Origin: Papaver somniferum | Lineage: Eukaryota; Streptophyta; Magnoliopsida; Ranunculales; Papaveraceae | Direction: 5' to 3' | DNA: 64,000 bases | Assembly: GCF_003573695.1 (NCBI RefSeq) | Contig: NC_039368.1 | Location: forward strand, 6,595,860 to 6,659,859 | Shown here: positions 33,103-44,924 of the stretch, piece after piece | How positions within the stretch are numbered: position 1 is the stretch's first letter | Layout of the letters: each line of letters begins with the position of its first letter | Made by a program: the position numbers and the translations under genes | Notes under the pieces: generated by a model | Databases searched by the model: none | The model's input: only the letters and a program-made list of their open reading frames with translations | What the model was told of the DNA's origin: nothing

Positions 33103-35531
33103 TGAAAATGCGGGGGTCTAACAACCTCACCCCATATTTCGATTAGCAATCTGTATGGACTAACTCTAATATAATTTTTAAGAGAATCAACTAGACAGTC
33201 AGACTCAATCTTAATAAAAAGTATATCAAGGAGTTAATATCTCGATCTCTTGATTTAATCTATACTCAAGCAAATAGAAATCTGCGAGTCTTTATTAAAT
33301 ACAAGAGATATAAACTTGGATGTCACCAAAGACCAATATACAAGGATCAATCAATTTACAATCAACAACCAAAGGTTGGATTTCACAACTGATCGATACA
33401 ACGCACAACCTGTGATATTTCAATTATATAACAAAATACAATGCGGAATAGAAATAACACAGACACCAGAAGTTTTGTTAACGAGGAAACCGCAAATGCA
33501 GAAAAACCTCGGGACCTACTCCAGATTGAACACCACACTATATTAAGACGCTACAGACACTAGCCTACTACAAACTAACTTCGGTCTGGACTGTAGTTGA
33601 ACCCCAATCAATCTCACACTGATTCAAGGTACAGTTGCGCTCCTTACGTCTCTGATCCCAGCAGGATGCTACGCACTTGATTCCCTTAGCTGATCTCACC
33701 CACAACTAAGAGTTGCTACGACCCAAAGTCGAAGACTTGAATAAACAAATTTGTATAACACAGAAAAGTCTACGGTAATAGATAAATCTGTCTCTCACAG
33801 ATAAACTTACAAGTTTTGTTTCGTCTTTTGATAAAATCAAGGTGAACAGGAACCAATCGATAACTCGGACTTATATTCCCGAAGAACAACCTAGAATCAT
33901 CAATCACCTCACAATAATCTTAATTGTATGGTAGCGAAACAAGATATTGCGGAATCACAAACGATGAGACAAAGATGTTTGTGATTTCTTTTTATCTTGC
34001 CCTATCGGAGATATAATCTCAAGCCAATCTTTCAATTGAACTCGTACGATAGAAATGGCAAGATCATATCGCTCAACTACAAGAGAAGTAGTTTCGTTTG
34101 GATTCACAATCCGAATGAAGTCTTTAATTCGTTAACCTACAGGGTCTCGAGAAGAAACCTAAGGTTAAAGGATAATCTACTCTAGCTAAACCAACTAGTA
34201 TCACAAATGAGGTGTGGGGATTAATTTTTCCAGTTGCTATAGTTCTCCTTTATATAGTTTTCAAATCGGGGCTTGCAATCAATGTTAACTTAGTAACAAA
34301 GCATTCAATATTCACCGTTAGATGAAAACCTGATTAGATACAAGCTAATATCTTTCAACCGTTAGATAGAAACTTAGCTTGTCATACATAAAGGAAATGT
34401 ATTTCATTTAGGTTTGAGTAACCGTACCTAAACGTGTACACTTAGTTGGTTCATAAATAGTTACAATGGTTAGCCATATAAGCACTTTCATATTAACCGT
34501 ATTCATCTTCTTCGCAACTAGTTCAAATGACTTCAAAAGAACTAGTTGAAGAGATGTTCAATGCTTAGGTCTTTATTCATATACACAATTGAAACAAAAT
34601 CGGTTTGATTCATTTGAATCAATTCATGAAAAATATGGCCACGGTTTGCAAAGATTGTATTCCTTATAATTTATTTTTTAAGTTCATAAACTACCAATTT
34701 GAGAAAATAACCAGCTTGGGTACGCGTACCTTAGCAACCGGATTGAGTTAGTTTTGTTTTCCAAAATCAGCTCGGGTAGAAAAATTCCGCCAGTACGCGT
34801 ACCTAAGGTGACTGGTTTACTAGTTTGCAAACTACAAACTCAGCATAATTTTCCAGGAGGAAAAGTTCCGCCAGTACGCGTACCTTTCATTACCAATTCT
34901 TTATGCACACATACGCACACACTTGGTTTCCGGTACATGGATTTATACACTAATGTGCGAACACATTATATATGCTTATATCCATAGATGGTTACATAAT
35001 CTCAACTCTACATTCCAATCATTGGAACATTCTTCTATAATGTTATAATAGTCGTTATTCACAACTATCGTCATCAGAGCAATTTTCAAGAGATTGAAAC
35101 GTCATCATGAGTTTCGTCACGGGTAAATATGAAAATGGTTAAAGTGAAAGCCTACCAACACATATTTCGAGAAATAGATAGGCGAGATAAACTCGGCTCG
35201 AAATAGCAAATGTGTATGTATGAAAACTATCATACTTATATGACTTTTGTCTCAAGAGTAGGAGATAAAGTAGATAGACTTTTGAGTGATATATAAGTTC
35301 AAGTATCCACATACCTTTTAGTCGGATGAAGTTCCACTGGTTCCTTGAGTAGTTCTTCGTATTCATAAGATGATCGTCGTTGAGTCTGGAGCTCAACTAC
35401 ACTTAACTATCCTAGTCCGAGACTTAGCTATAAGTAGACTAGAAATCAAGACATATAGTTTTAACAACTAAATTTTACAAACAAGCTTGAGATAGCAACG
35501 GTTGAGATTTCGACCGAGCAATGCTCTAACA
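33103..35531 (-). repeat. LTR1 of the tandem copia structure (3'-most)
   Basis: 2,429 bp. On the minus strand it starts TGTTAGAGCATTGCTCGGTC (35531) and ends CCCCGCATTTTCA (33103). TATA box TATATAAA at 34256-34249. Three copies of the palindrome GTACGCGTAC lie at 34720, 34793 and 34874 in an approximately 80-bp repeat. The outer flank is CCTTA (33098-33102). On its inner side the polypurine tract normally next to the LTR is absent. Confidence 0.9.
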
Positions 35532-38047
35532 GGATCCTAATAAAATTTCCACGGAGATGCTTCAAGACCAAAGAAAAGTACATATCAACTTTGTTTAGAT
35601 GCAATCATATAGCCGAAGCTAAATTCATGCATTCATCAAGGAGTTTATAAAGATACAAGATAACTCCTAAAATATTCCACATTCGCACTCCCCACAAAGA
35701 TATGGAAATTAAGCGCAAGTTCAAAAGAACTCTCCCCCATTTGATGTCATTTCCGAAAGAATAACAAGAGCGACCTTACTTTCACAAGAAAAGAAGGATT
35801 TAAAGAAAACACTAAGATACTTAGAAGATACATCTACTATAAACAAATGTGGAAAATAATCTTACACCTCAAGAAGTTCCAAACTCAATTGCCCAACAGA
35901 TCGAGATAAGAGCAGGGGAAAGAGTTATGAACGACTAATGAACCAGAACGACACCGATAGACTACCTTAAGTGTTGAAACGTAGCAGTATATAATGGTTT
36001 GGTGAGAATATCATCCAATTGTTGTTCCGAGGGCACAAATTCCATATTAATGATACCATTCTCATAAAAATATCGAATAAAATGATACCTTATGTCAATG
36101 TGCTTAGTCCTTGAGTGCTCAACTGGATTTTCTGTTATGCGAATTGCACTGGTGTTGTCGCATAAGATTTTTATTATTCCAATGTTGATTCCATAATCAG
36201 CAAGCATTTGTTTCATCCATAGAAGTTGAGTACAACATGAGCCTGCAGCGATGTATTCTGCTTCACATGTTGAGACGGATTGTGAATTTTGTTTCTTGCT
36301 ATGCCAAGCTACAAGATTCAGTCATACATATTAGAAACCCCCTGATGTACTTTTTCTATCCTCCACACATCATGCCCAATCTGCATCTGAATAGGCAGTA
36401 AGATCAGTGTTAGTATCAAAAGTGTAAGAGAGACCATACCCTGCAGTGTGATTAATGTGGCGCATAATTCTGTTTGCAGCTGCAAGATGAGATTCCTTTG
36501 GATTTGACCTATCATAGTAACCAACACTAAAAGCAATATTAGGTCGAGTATGTAGATGTAATATATAAAAGGCTTACAATGATAGATCGATAATGTTTTT
36601 GATCCACATTTACACCTTTATCATCTCGATGCAATTTACCAGTGGTAGGGATAGGAGTTAGTTTGGGAGTAGACTTATCAAGACCAAATACTGAGACAAG
36701 ATCCTTAGCATATTTCTCTTGAGATAAGTAAATTCCATCCCTGTGTTGTTGAATTTGTAAACCCAAAAAGAATCTTAATTCACCAACATTGCTCATTTCA
36801 AACTCCTTTCCAAGAGAGACTTGAAAATATTTTGCAAGCTTCTCTGATGTTGATCCAAAGATGATATCATCTACTTAAACTTGAGCAATCACAACATCTT
36901 TTCCCTTCCACTTGGTAAACAATGTTTTATCAGCTCCTCCTCTCGAAAAACCTTTCTCAAGAAGAGATGAGGTCAGTTTTTTGAACCAGGCACGAGGTGC
37001 TTGTTTTAACCCATATAATGCCTTATTAAGTTTAAGAACGCGATCGGGAATATCAGGATTTTAAAATCCCTTAGTTGATCTACATAGACTTCTTCCTTTA
37101 AAGTTCCGTTTAAAAAGGCGGATTTGATGTCCATTTGAAACAGCTTTACCTTAAGAAAACAAGAATGAGCTAACAATAATATGATGGACTCAATATGTGT
37201 CACAGGAGAGAAGGTTTCGTCAAAGTCGATTCCTTCAATTTGTGAATATCCTTGAGCGACAAGTCTTTCTTTTTTCCTGAAAATAGTGACGAACACATCA
37301 GACTTGTTCTTAAATATCTATTTAATGCCAATAATATTAACATTGGGAGGACAAGGGACAAGCTTCCATACATCTTGTCTTTGAGATTGATTTAACTCTT
37401 CATGCATTGCATTCACCCGTAAGGGATCACTAAGAGCTTCATCAATATTTCTTGGTTCTACATGTGACAAATAACAACCAAAATTGCACAAATTATGAAG
37501 GTGTCCTCTAGTCTTTGCAGTAGAATCTCTTCCTCCAATGATACAGTTGGGATCATGATTTATTTTAACCCAGAGGTGTCGTGGATGGAAACGTTCTTGT
37601 TCAACAGGCACAGTGTGATCAGTGCTTTTCTCCTCGTCACTAGAAAGATCAGGATTAGTAATAGTAGGTATAACTTCAACTGATTCCGGGATTTCTTTGA
37701 CTTTCTCAGTTCTTCCTTCTATCAAGTTTCTCAAAGCTTATACTTTGTTTAACACTTGACTTACGATGATCCTTTATATAGGAGTCAAAGGAGTTATTCA
37801 TCATCACTGAAGAAATTTTGACAGACTTCAAATCCATATGCTTTGCAATTTCTGCAATAAGATCAAGGTTTATCTGGATTTGTTCATCCAAATTCCTTTG
37901 TAGAATAACAAGGTTTTTAGAACATTCTCTATGATTATGATTTATTTCTGGTGAAGCGTTTATAGAGACTATACTGTCCATCTAGTCAGATCGCCACAAA
38001 CATAGAATTTTGAGTTCTTGAACGTGTTTGCTTGGTCTGATACCAAT
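35532..38047 (-). pseudogene. Internal region 1: deleted copia gag-pol
   Basis: The primer-binding site TGGTATCAGACC (38045-38034), complementary to the initiator Met tRNA 3' end, is followed by a start codon at 37981 and a short gag remnant (MDSIVSINASPEINHN, then ECSKNLVILQRNLDEQ). At about 37705 this joins abruptly to the region before RT. RT motifs follow in several frames: LVAQGYSQIEGIDFDETFSP, FQMDIKSAFLNGTL, FFLGLQIQQHRDGIYLSQEKYA, then the RNase H tail CDNTSAIRITENPVEHSRTK ending near 35962. Compared with internal region 2 it lacks zinc knuckle, protease and integrase (about 1.49 kb) and about 0.44 kb with the polypurine tract next to LTR1. Not functional. Confidence 0.85.
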
Positions 38048-40474
38048 TGAAAATGCGGGGGTCTAACAACCTCACCCAATATTTGGTTAGCAATCTGTAT
38101 GGACTAACTCTAATATACTTTTTAAGAGAATCAATTAGACAGTCAGACTCAATCTTAATAAAAATTATATCAAGGATTTAATATCTCGATCTCTTGATTT
38201 AATATATACTCAAGCAAATAGGAATCTGCGAGTCTTTATTAAATACAAGAGATATAAATTTGGATGGTACCAAAGACCAATATACAAGGATCAATCAATT
38301 TCCAATCAACAACCAAAGGTTGGATTTCACAACTGATCGATACAACGCACAACCTGTGATATTTCAATTATATAACAACTATAATGCGGAATAGAAAAAA
38401 CACAGATACCAGAAGTTTTGTTAACGAAGAAACCGCAAATGCTGAAAAAACCCGGGACCTACTCCAGATTGAAAACCACACCGTATTAAGCCGCTACAGA
38501 CACTAGCCTACTACAAACTAACTTCGGTCTGGACTGTAGTTGAACCCCAATCAATCTCACACTGATTCAAGGTACAGTTGCGCTCCTTACGTCTCTGATC
38601 CCAGCAGGATGTTACGCACTTGATTCCCTTAGCTGATCTCACCCACAACCAAGAGTTGCTACGACCCAAAGTCAAAGACTTAAATAAACAAATCTGTGTC
38701 ACACATAAAAGTCTACGGTAATAGATAAATCTGTCTCCCACAGATAAACTTACGAGTTTTGTTCCATCTTTTGATAAAATCAAGGTGAACATGAACCAAT
38801 CGATAACTCAGACCTATATTCCCGAAGAACAACCTAGAATTATCAATCACCTCACAATAATCTTAATCGTATGGTAGCGAAACAAGATATTGCGGAATTA
38901 CAAACGATGAGACAAAGATTTTTGTGATTTCTTTTTATCTTTCCCTATCAGAGATATAATCTCAAGCCAATCTTTTAATTGAACTCGTACGATATAAATG
39001 GCAAGATCAGATCTCTCAACTACAAGAGAAGTAGTTTCGTTTGGCTTCACAATCCGAATGAAGTCTTTAATTCGTTAACCTACAGGGTCTCGAGAAGAAA
39101 CCTAAGGTTAAAGGAGAATCGACTCTAGTTAAACCAACTAGTATCACAAAGGAGGTGTGAGGATTAGTTTTTCCATTTTCTAGAGTTCTCCTTTATATAG
39201 TTTTCAAATTAGGGCTTGCAATCAATGTTAGCTTAGTAACAAAGCATTCAATATTCACCGTTAGATGAAAACATGATTAGATACAAGCTAATATCTTTCA
39301 ACCGTTAGATAGAAACTTAGCTTGTCACACATAAAGGAAATGTATTTCATTTAGGTTTGATTAACCGTACCTAAACGTGTACACTTAGTTGGTTCATAAA
39401 TAGTTACAATGGTTAGCCATATAAGCACTTTCATATTAACCGTATTCATCTTTTTCGCAACTAGTTCAAATGACTTCAAAAGAACTAGTTGATTAGTTGT
39501 TCAATGCTTAGGTCTTTATACATATACACAATTGAAACAAAATCGGTTTTATTCATTTGAAACAATTCATGAACAATATGGCCACGGTTTGCAAAGATTG
39601 TATTCCTTATAATTTATTTTTTAAGTTCATAAACTACCAATTTGAGATAATAACCAGCTTGGGTACGCGTACCTTAGAAACCGGATTGAGTTAGTTTTGT
39701 TTTCCAAAATCAGCTCGGGTAGAAAAATTCCGCCAGTATGCGTACCTAAGGTGACTGGTTTACTAGTTTGCAAACTACAAACTCAGCATAATTTTCCAGG
39801 AGGAAAAGTTCCGCCAGTACGCGTACCTTTCATTACCAATTCTTTATGCACACATACACACACACTTGGTTTCCGGTACATGGATTTATACACTAATGTG
39901 CGAACACACTATATATGCTTATATCCATAGATGGTTACATAATCTCAACTCTACATTCCAATCATTGAAACATTTTTCTATAATGTTATAATAGTCGTTA
40001 TTCACAAGTATCGTCATCAGAGGAATTTTCAAGAGATTGAAACGTTATCATGAGTTTCGTCACGGGTAAAGATGAAAATGGTTAAAGTGAAAGCCTACCA
40101 ACACATATTTCGAGAAATAGATAGGAGAGATAAACTCGACTCGAAATAGCAGATGTGTATGTATGAAAACTATCATACTTATACAACTTTTGTCTCAAGA
40201 GTACGAGATAGAGTAGATAGACTTTTGAGTGATAGATAAGTTCAAGTCTCCACATAACTTTTAGTCGGATGAAGTTCCACTGGTTCCTTAAGTAGTTCTT
40301 CGTATTCGTAAGATGATCTCCGTTGAGTCTGGAGCTCAACTACACTTAACTATCCTAGTCCGAGACTTAGCTATAAGTAGACTAGAAATCAAGACATATA
40401 GTTTTGAAAACTAAATTTGACAAACAAACTTGAGATAGCAACGGTTGAGATTTCGACCGAGCAATGCTCTAAAA
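38048..40474 (-). repeat. LTR2, shared central LTR
   Basis: 2,427 bp, nearly identical to LTR1. Its minus-strand 5' end is TTTTAGAGCATTGCTC (TG mutated to TT) and it ends CATTTTCA at 38048, abutting the primer-binding site of internal region 1. On its other side is the polypurine tract of internal region 2, so one LTR serves as 3' LTR of one unit and 5' LTR of the next. TATA box at 39199-39192. Confidence 0.9.
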
Positions 40475-40494
40475 GTCTCCCCCTTTGTCAATTT
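40475..40494 (-). other. Polypurine tract of internal region 2
   Basis: On the minus strand AAATTGACAAAGGGGGAGAC directly precedes LTR2, as expected for plus-strand DNA priming in an LTR retrotransposon. Confidence 0.8.
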
Positions 40495-41348
40495 TAAGGA
40501 CAAAACTACCAATACAGATGGAATACAAAATAAATAAAACTTTGTAGCTTCTCGTCCACATGCTTGATCTCCTTGGTGCTTCAACATTACTTGAAAACTT
40601 CGTCTTTTCCAAGTACTCCCATGATTCCATAGATGTTCAGTTCAGCATCATAGTTGTTGAAGATCCGTAGCCATAACAATGAGAAAACAAAAACTCTCGA
40701 TCATTGTTATACAGTGTCATAGTATTATTACAGGGTATCAAAGTTCAACTGTATCACAACTTCGACAACAATACTATGGTGATATGTAGTCAATATTTTC
40801 ATTCAACATGAAAACCAATCCCCTTTACATAATGATCCGAAAACCGTATGTATTTGTAGTTTGAACTACACATTAATTCTCCCCGTTTTTGTCAATAAAA
40901 TCGGCAAAGGTACGAAAACGGGATCCTAATAAAATTTCCACGGAGATGCTTCAAGACCAAAGAAAAGTACATATCAACTTTGTTTAGATGCAATCATATA
41001 GCCGAAGCTAAATGCATGCATTTATCAAGGAGTTTATAAAGATACAAGATAACTCCTAAAATATTCCACAGGCGCTCCCCACAAAAATATGGAAATTAAG
41101 CGAAAGTTCAAAAGAACTCTCCCTCATTTGATGTCATTCCTGAAAGAATAACAAGAGCGACCTTACTTTCACAAGAAAAGAAGGATTTAAATAAAACACT
41201 AAGATACTTAGAAGATACATCTACTATAAACAAATGTGGAAAATAATCTTACACCTCAAGAAGTTCCAAACTCAATTACCCAACAGATCGAGATAAGAGC
41301 AGGGGAAAGAGTTATGAACGACTAATGAACCAGAATGACACCAATAGA
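40495..41348 (-). other. 3' untranslated part of internal region 2
   Basis: No protein-like ORF between the RNase H tail and the polypurine tract. The AGAATTAATGTGTAGTTC and GGATCCCG phrases recur in the internal region of the element at 59.3-63.1 kb, confirming shared descent. Confidence 0.6.
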
Positions 41349-44300
41349 CTACCGTAAGTGTTGAAACGTAGCAGTATATAATGGTTTGGTGAGAATATCA
41401 GCCAATTGTTGTTCCAAGGGTACAAATTCCATATTAATGATACCATTCTCATAAAAATATCGAATAAAATGATACCTTATGTCAATGTGCTTAGTCCATG
41501 ACTGCTCAACTTGATTTTCTGTTATGCGAATTGCACTGGTGTTGTCGCATAAGATTTTTATTATTCCAATGTTGATTCCATAATCATCAAGCATTTGTTT
41601 CATCCATAGAAGTTGAGTACAACATGAGCCTGCATCGATGTATTCTGCTTCATGTTGAGACGGATTGTGAATTTTGTTTCTTGCTATGCCAAGCTACAAG
41701 ATTCAGTCATACATATTAGAAACCCCCTGATGTACTTTTTCTATCCTCCACACATCATGCCCAATCTGCATCTGAATAGGCAGTAAGATCAGTGTTAGTA
41801 TCAAAAGTGTAAGAGAGACCATACCCTGCAGTGTGATTAATGTAGCGTATAATCCTTTTTGCAGCTGCAAGATGAGATTCCTTTGGATTTGACCTAGCAC
41901 AACAACCAACAGTAAAAGCAATATCAGGTCGAGTATGTAGCTGTAATATATAAAAGGCTTACAATGATAGATCGATAAAGTTTTTGATCCACATTTACAC
42001 CTTTATCATCTCGATGCAATTTACCAGTGGTAGGGATATGAGTTAGTTTGGGAGTAGACTTATCAAGACCAAATCTTTAGACTAGATCCTTAGCATATTT
42101 CTCTTGAGATAAGTAAATTCCATCCCTGTGTTGTTGAATTTGTAAACCCAAAAAGAATCTTAATTCACCAACATTGCTCATTTCAAACTCCTTTCCAAGA
42201 GAGACTTGAAAATATTTTGCAAGCTTCTTTGATGTTGATCCATAGATGATATCATCTACATAAACTTGAGCAATCATAACATCTTTTACCTTCCACTTGG
42301 TAAACAATGTTTTATCAGCTCCTCCTCTCAAAAAACCTTTCTCAAGAAGAGATGAGGTCAATTTTTCGAACCAGGCACGAGGTGCTTGTTTTAACCCATA
42401 TAACGCCTTATTAAGTTTAAGGACGCGATCGGGAATATCAGGACTTTCAAATACCTTAGGTTGAGTTACATAGACTTCTTCCTTTAAAGTTCCGTTTAAA
42501 AAGGCGGATTTGATGTCCATTTGAAATATCTTTACCTTAAGAAAACAAGCATGAGCTAATAATAATATGATGGACTCAAGACGTGTCACAGGAGCGAAGG
42601 TTTCGTCAAAGTCGATTCCTTCAATTTGTGAATATCCTTGAGCGACAAGTCTTGCTTTTTTCCTGACAATAGTGCCAAACACATCAGACTTGATGTCAAA
42701 TATCCATTTAGTGCCAATAATATTAAAATTGGGAGGACAAGGTACAAGCTTCCATACATCTTGTCTTTGAAATTGATTTAACTCTTCATGCATTGCATTC
42801 ATCCGTAAGGGATCGCTAAGAGCTTCATCAATATTTCTTGGTTCTACATGTGACAAATAACAACCAAAATTGCACAAATTATGAAGGTGTCCTCTAGTCT
42901 TTGCAGTAGAATCTCTTCCTCCAATGATACTGTTGGGATCATGATTTCTTTGAACCCAGAGGTTTCGTGGATGGACACGTTCTTGTTCAACAGGCGCAAT
43001 ATGATCAGTGCTTTTCTCCTCGTCACTAGAAAGATCAGGATTAGTAATAGTAGGTATAACTTCAACTGATTCCGGGATTTCTTTGACTTTCTCAGTTGTC
43101 TCAGTTGGAGGCAGTTCAACAGGAGAAATGTCATGATGAAAATTGCTAATATCATAAATGATGACGTTAACAGATTCCATCATTACTTGGGTTCTGAGAT
43201 TCCATCATTACCTTTATCACTTTTAGTATCAAATTTCCCTCTCTGTTCTCGATCTTTTAGGATGTAGCACTTACTTCCGAACACTCTAAGATAGTGTAAG
43301 TTGGGTTTTATACCATACCACAACTCATATGGAGTGCTTAGGGTTTTATACCATAGGTAGACACGGTTGATCAAGTAACATGCTGTAAAGACAGCTTCTT
43401 CCCAAAATCTTAGAGGTAAGTTTTTGTATGGAGCATTACGCTGGCCATTTCATGAATATTCCAATTCTTTCTTTCAGCAACTCCATTAGCTTGAGGAGTG
43501 ATGGGTGGTGAGTATTGTTGAATAATCCCCAGTTTGTCACAGAATTCAAATAATTTGGTGTCTTTGAATTCAGTTCCATGGTCGCTTCTAATTTTATTTA
43601 GTTTGCGACCTTGTTCATTCTGGATCATATTAACAATAATCTTAAATTCACCAATGGTTTCATTCTTATGAGCTAGGAATGCTACCCAAGTGAATCTGGT
43701 GTAGTCATCTACCATAACTAAAGCGTACTTTTTTCCTCCAACAGTGAATTGTTGAATTGGTCCGAAGAGATCCATATGAATTAAATCAAGTGGAGCCTTA
43801 GTGAGAATATCTCGAGATGACTTATGGTGGACTTTCGTTTGTTTACCCTTTTGACAGGCACCACATACACCGTCATTTTTTGCATTGACTTTGGGAACGC
43901 CCCTAACAAGTTCCTTGTTAATGATATTAGTTAAGATATGAAAATTTATGTGACCAAAACGCTCATGCCAAAGATGTGTAGATTCCACCTTAGTCAAATT
44001 GCAACAATTACTAAACCGAGTATCAAGAAGATAACAATTATTTTTACCACGAGTTCCCTGAAAAATTACTTTGCAAGTTTTGTTTACAATGTCACATCCA
44101 TTTGCATTAAAGACAACTCTTTGGCCTTTGTCACAAATTTGACTAATAGAAAGAAGATTTGCAGTCATACCTTTGACGTATACTACATCATGGATTTCTG
44201 GAACACCGTGAAGCTTGATCGTACCCTTCTTTCTAATGTAGCAAAATCTCCCATCTCCGAAAGTAACTGGTCCTCCTTCAAATTCGCTTGTGGATACAAA

Positions 44301-44858
44301 CCACGAAAGATCACCAGTCATATGTCGGTTACAACCATTGTCAAGAAACCATTGAAAGGGTGATGTTGATTTTAAGGCAAAAGCTCCCATACTAACACTA
44401 CTTTCTTGTTTAGGATTTCTTGTTAGTATTATCCACCTTTTTAGATAAGTACACAGTTCTTCAGCTTTTTTGTGGAGATTACTCGCAACTTTTATACTTT
44501 TCTGAAAACGTGTACACGTATGTTGAACGTGATTGTGAGACTCACAAAACATACAAGGGCCAACATCAGTAATCTTATTTGACAAGTTCTTCCTTCTATC
44601 AAGTTTCTCAAAGCTTATACTTTGTTTAACACTTGACTTACGATGATCCTTTAGATAGGAGTCAAAGGAGTTATTCATCATCACTGAAGAAATTTTGACA
44701 GACTTCAAATCCATATGCTTTGCAATTTCTGCAATAAGATCAAGGTTTATCTGGATTTGTTCATCCAAATTCCTTTGTAGAATAACAAGGTTTTTAGAAC
44801 ATTCTCTATGATTATGATTTATTTCTGGTGAAGCGTTTATAGAGACTTTACTGTCCAT
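41349..44858 (-). pseudogene. SIRE-like copia gag-pol, nearly complete but broken
   Basis: The frame 44858-43410 starts MDSKVSINASPEINHN; the gag capsid is missing and the text jumps to the gag C-terminus. Then come the CCHC knuckle CMFCESHNHVQHTC, a protease-like WFLDNGCNRHMTGD (the usual DSG is DNG), the integrase zinc region LWHERFGH...CGACQKGK, and the integrase core with Asp in LIHMDLFGP, Asp in IRSDHGTEF and Glu in QANGVAERKN. Integrase continues in another frame (43374-43183: STPYELWYGIKPNLHYLRVFG). A third frame (43183-42077) holds RT: FDETFAPVTRLESI, FQMDIKSAFLNGTL, ALYGLKQAPRAWFEK, QVYVDDIIYGS. A TAG at 42079 and a later frameshift precede the RNase H and the tail CDNTSAI...TKHIDIRYHFIR ending with QLADILTKPL (41603-41349). 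SIRE/Maximus lineage is inferred from these motifs and the long LTRs. Confidence 0.9.
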
Positions 44859-44910
44859 CTAGTCAGATCGCCACAAACATAGAATTTTGAGTTCTTGAAC
44901 GTGTTTGCTT

Positions 44911-44922
44911 GGTCCGATACCA
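44911..44922 (-). other. Primer-binding site of internal region 2
   Basis: TGGTATCGGACC on the minus strand, two bases after the LTR3 end, matching the initiator Met tRNA complement TGGTATCAGA with one change. Confidence 0.8.
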
Positions 44923-44924
44923 AT

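Noticed and set aside
34720..34883. Regulatory operators of a host gene
   Set aside because: The GTACGCGTAC repeats are inside an LTR and recur at the same place in the other LTRs, so they belong to the retrotransposon.
33103..35531. LTR1 as an independent solo LTR inserted later
   Set aside because: Its flanks (CCTTA and GGATC) do not match each other; CCTTA nearly matches CCTTT beyond LTR3, so it is the outer LTR of the tandem.
43938..44363. 141-codon plus-strand ORF
   Set aside because: Antisense shadow of the copia gag-integrase frame.
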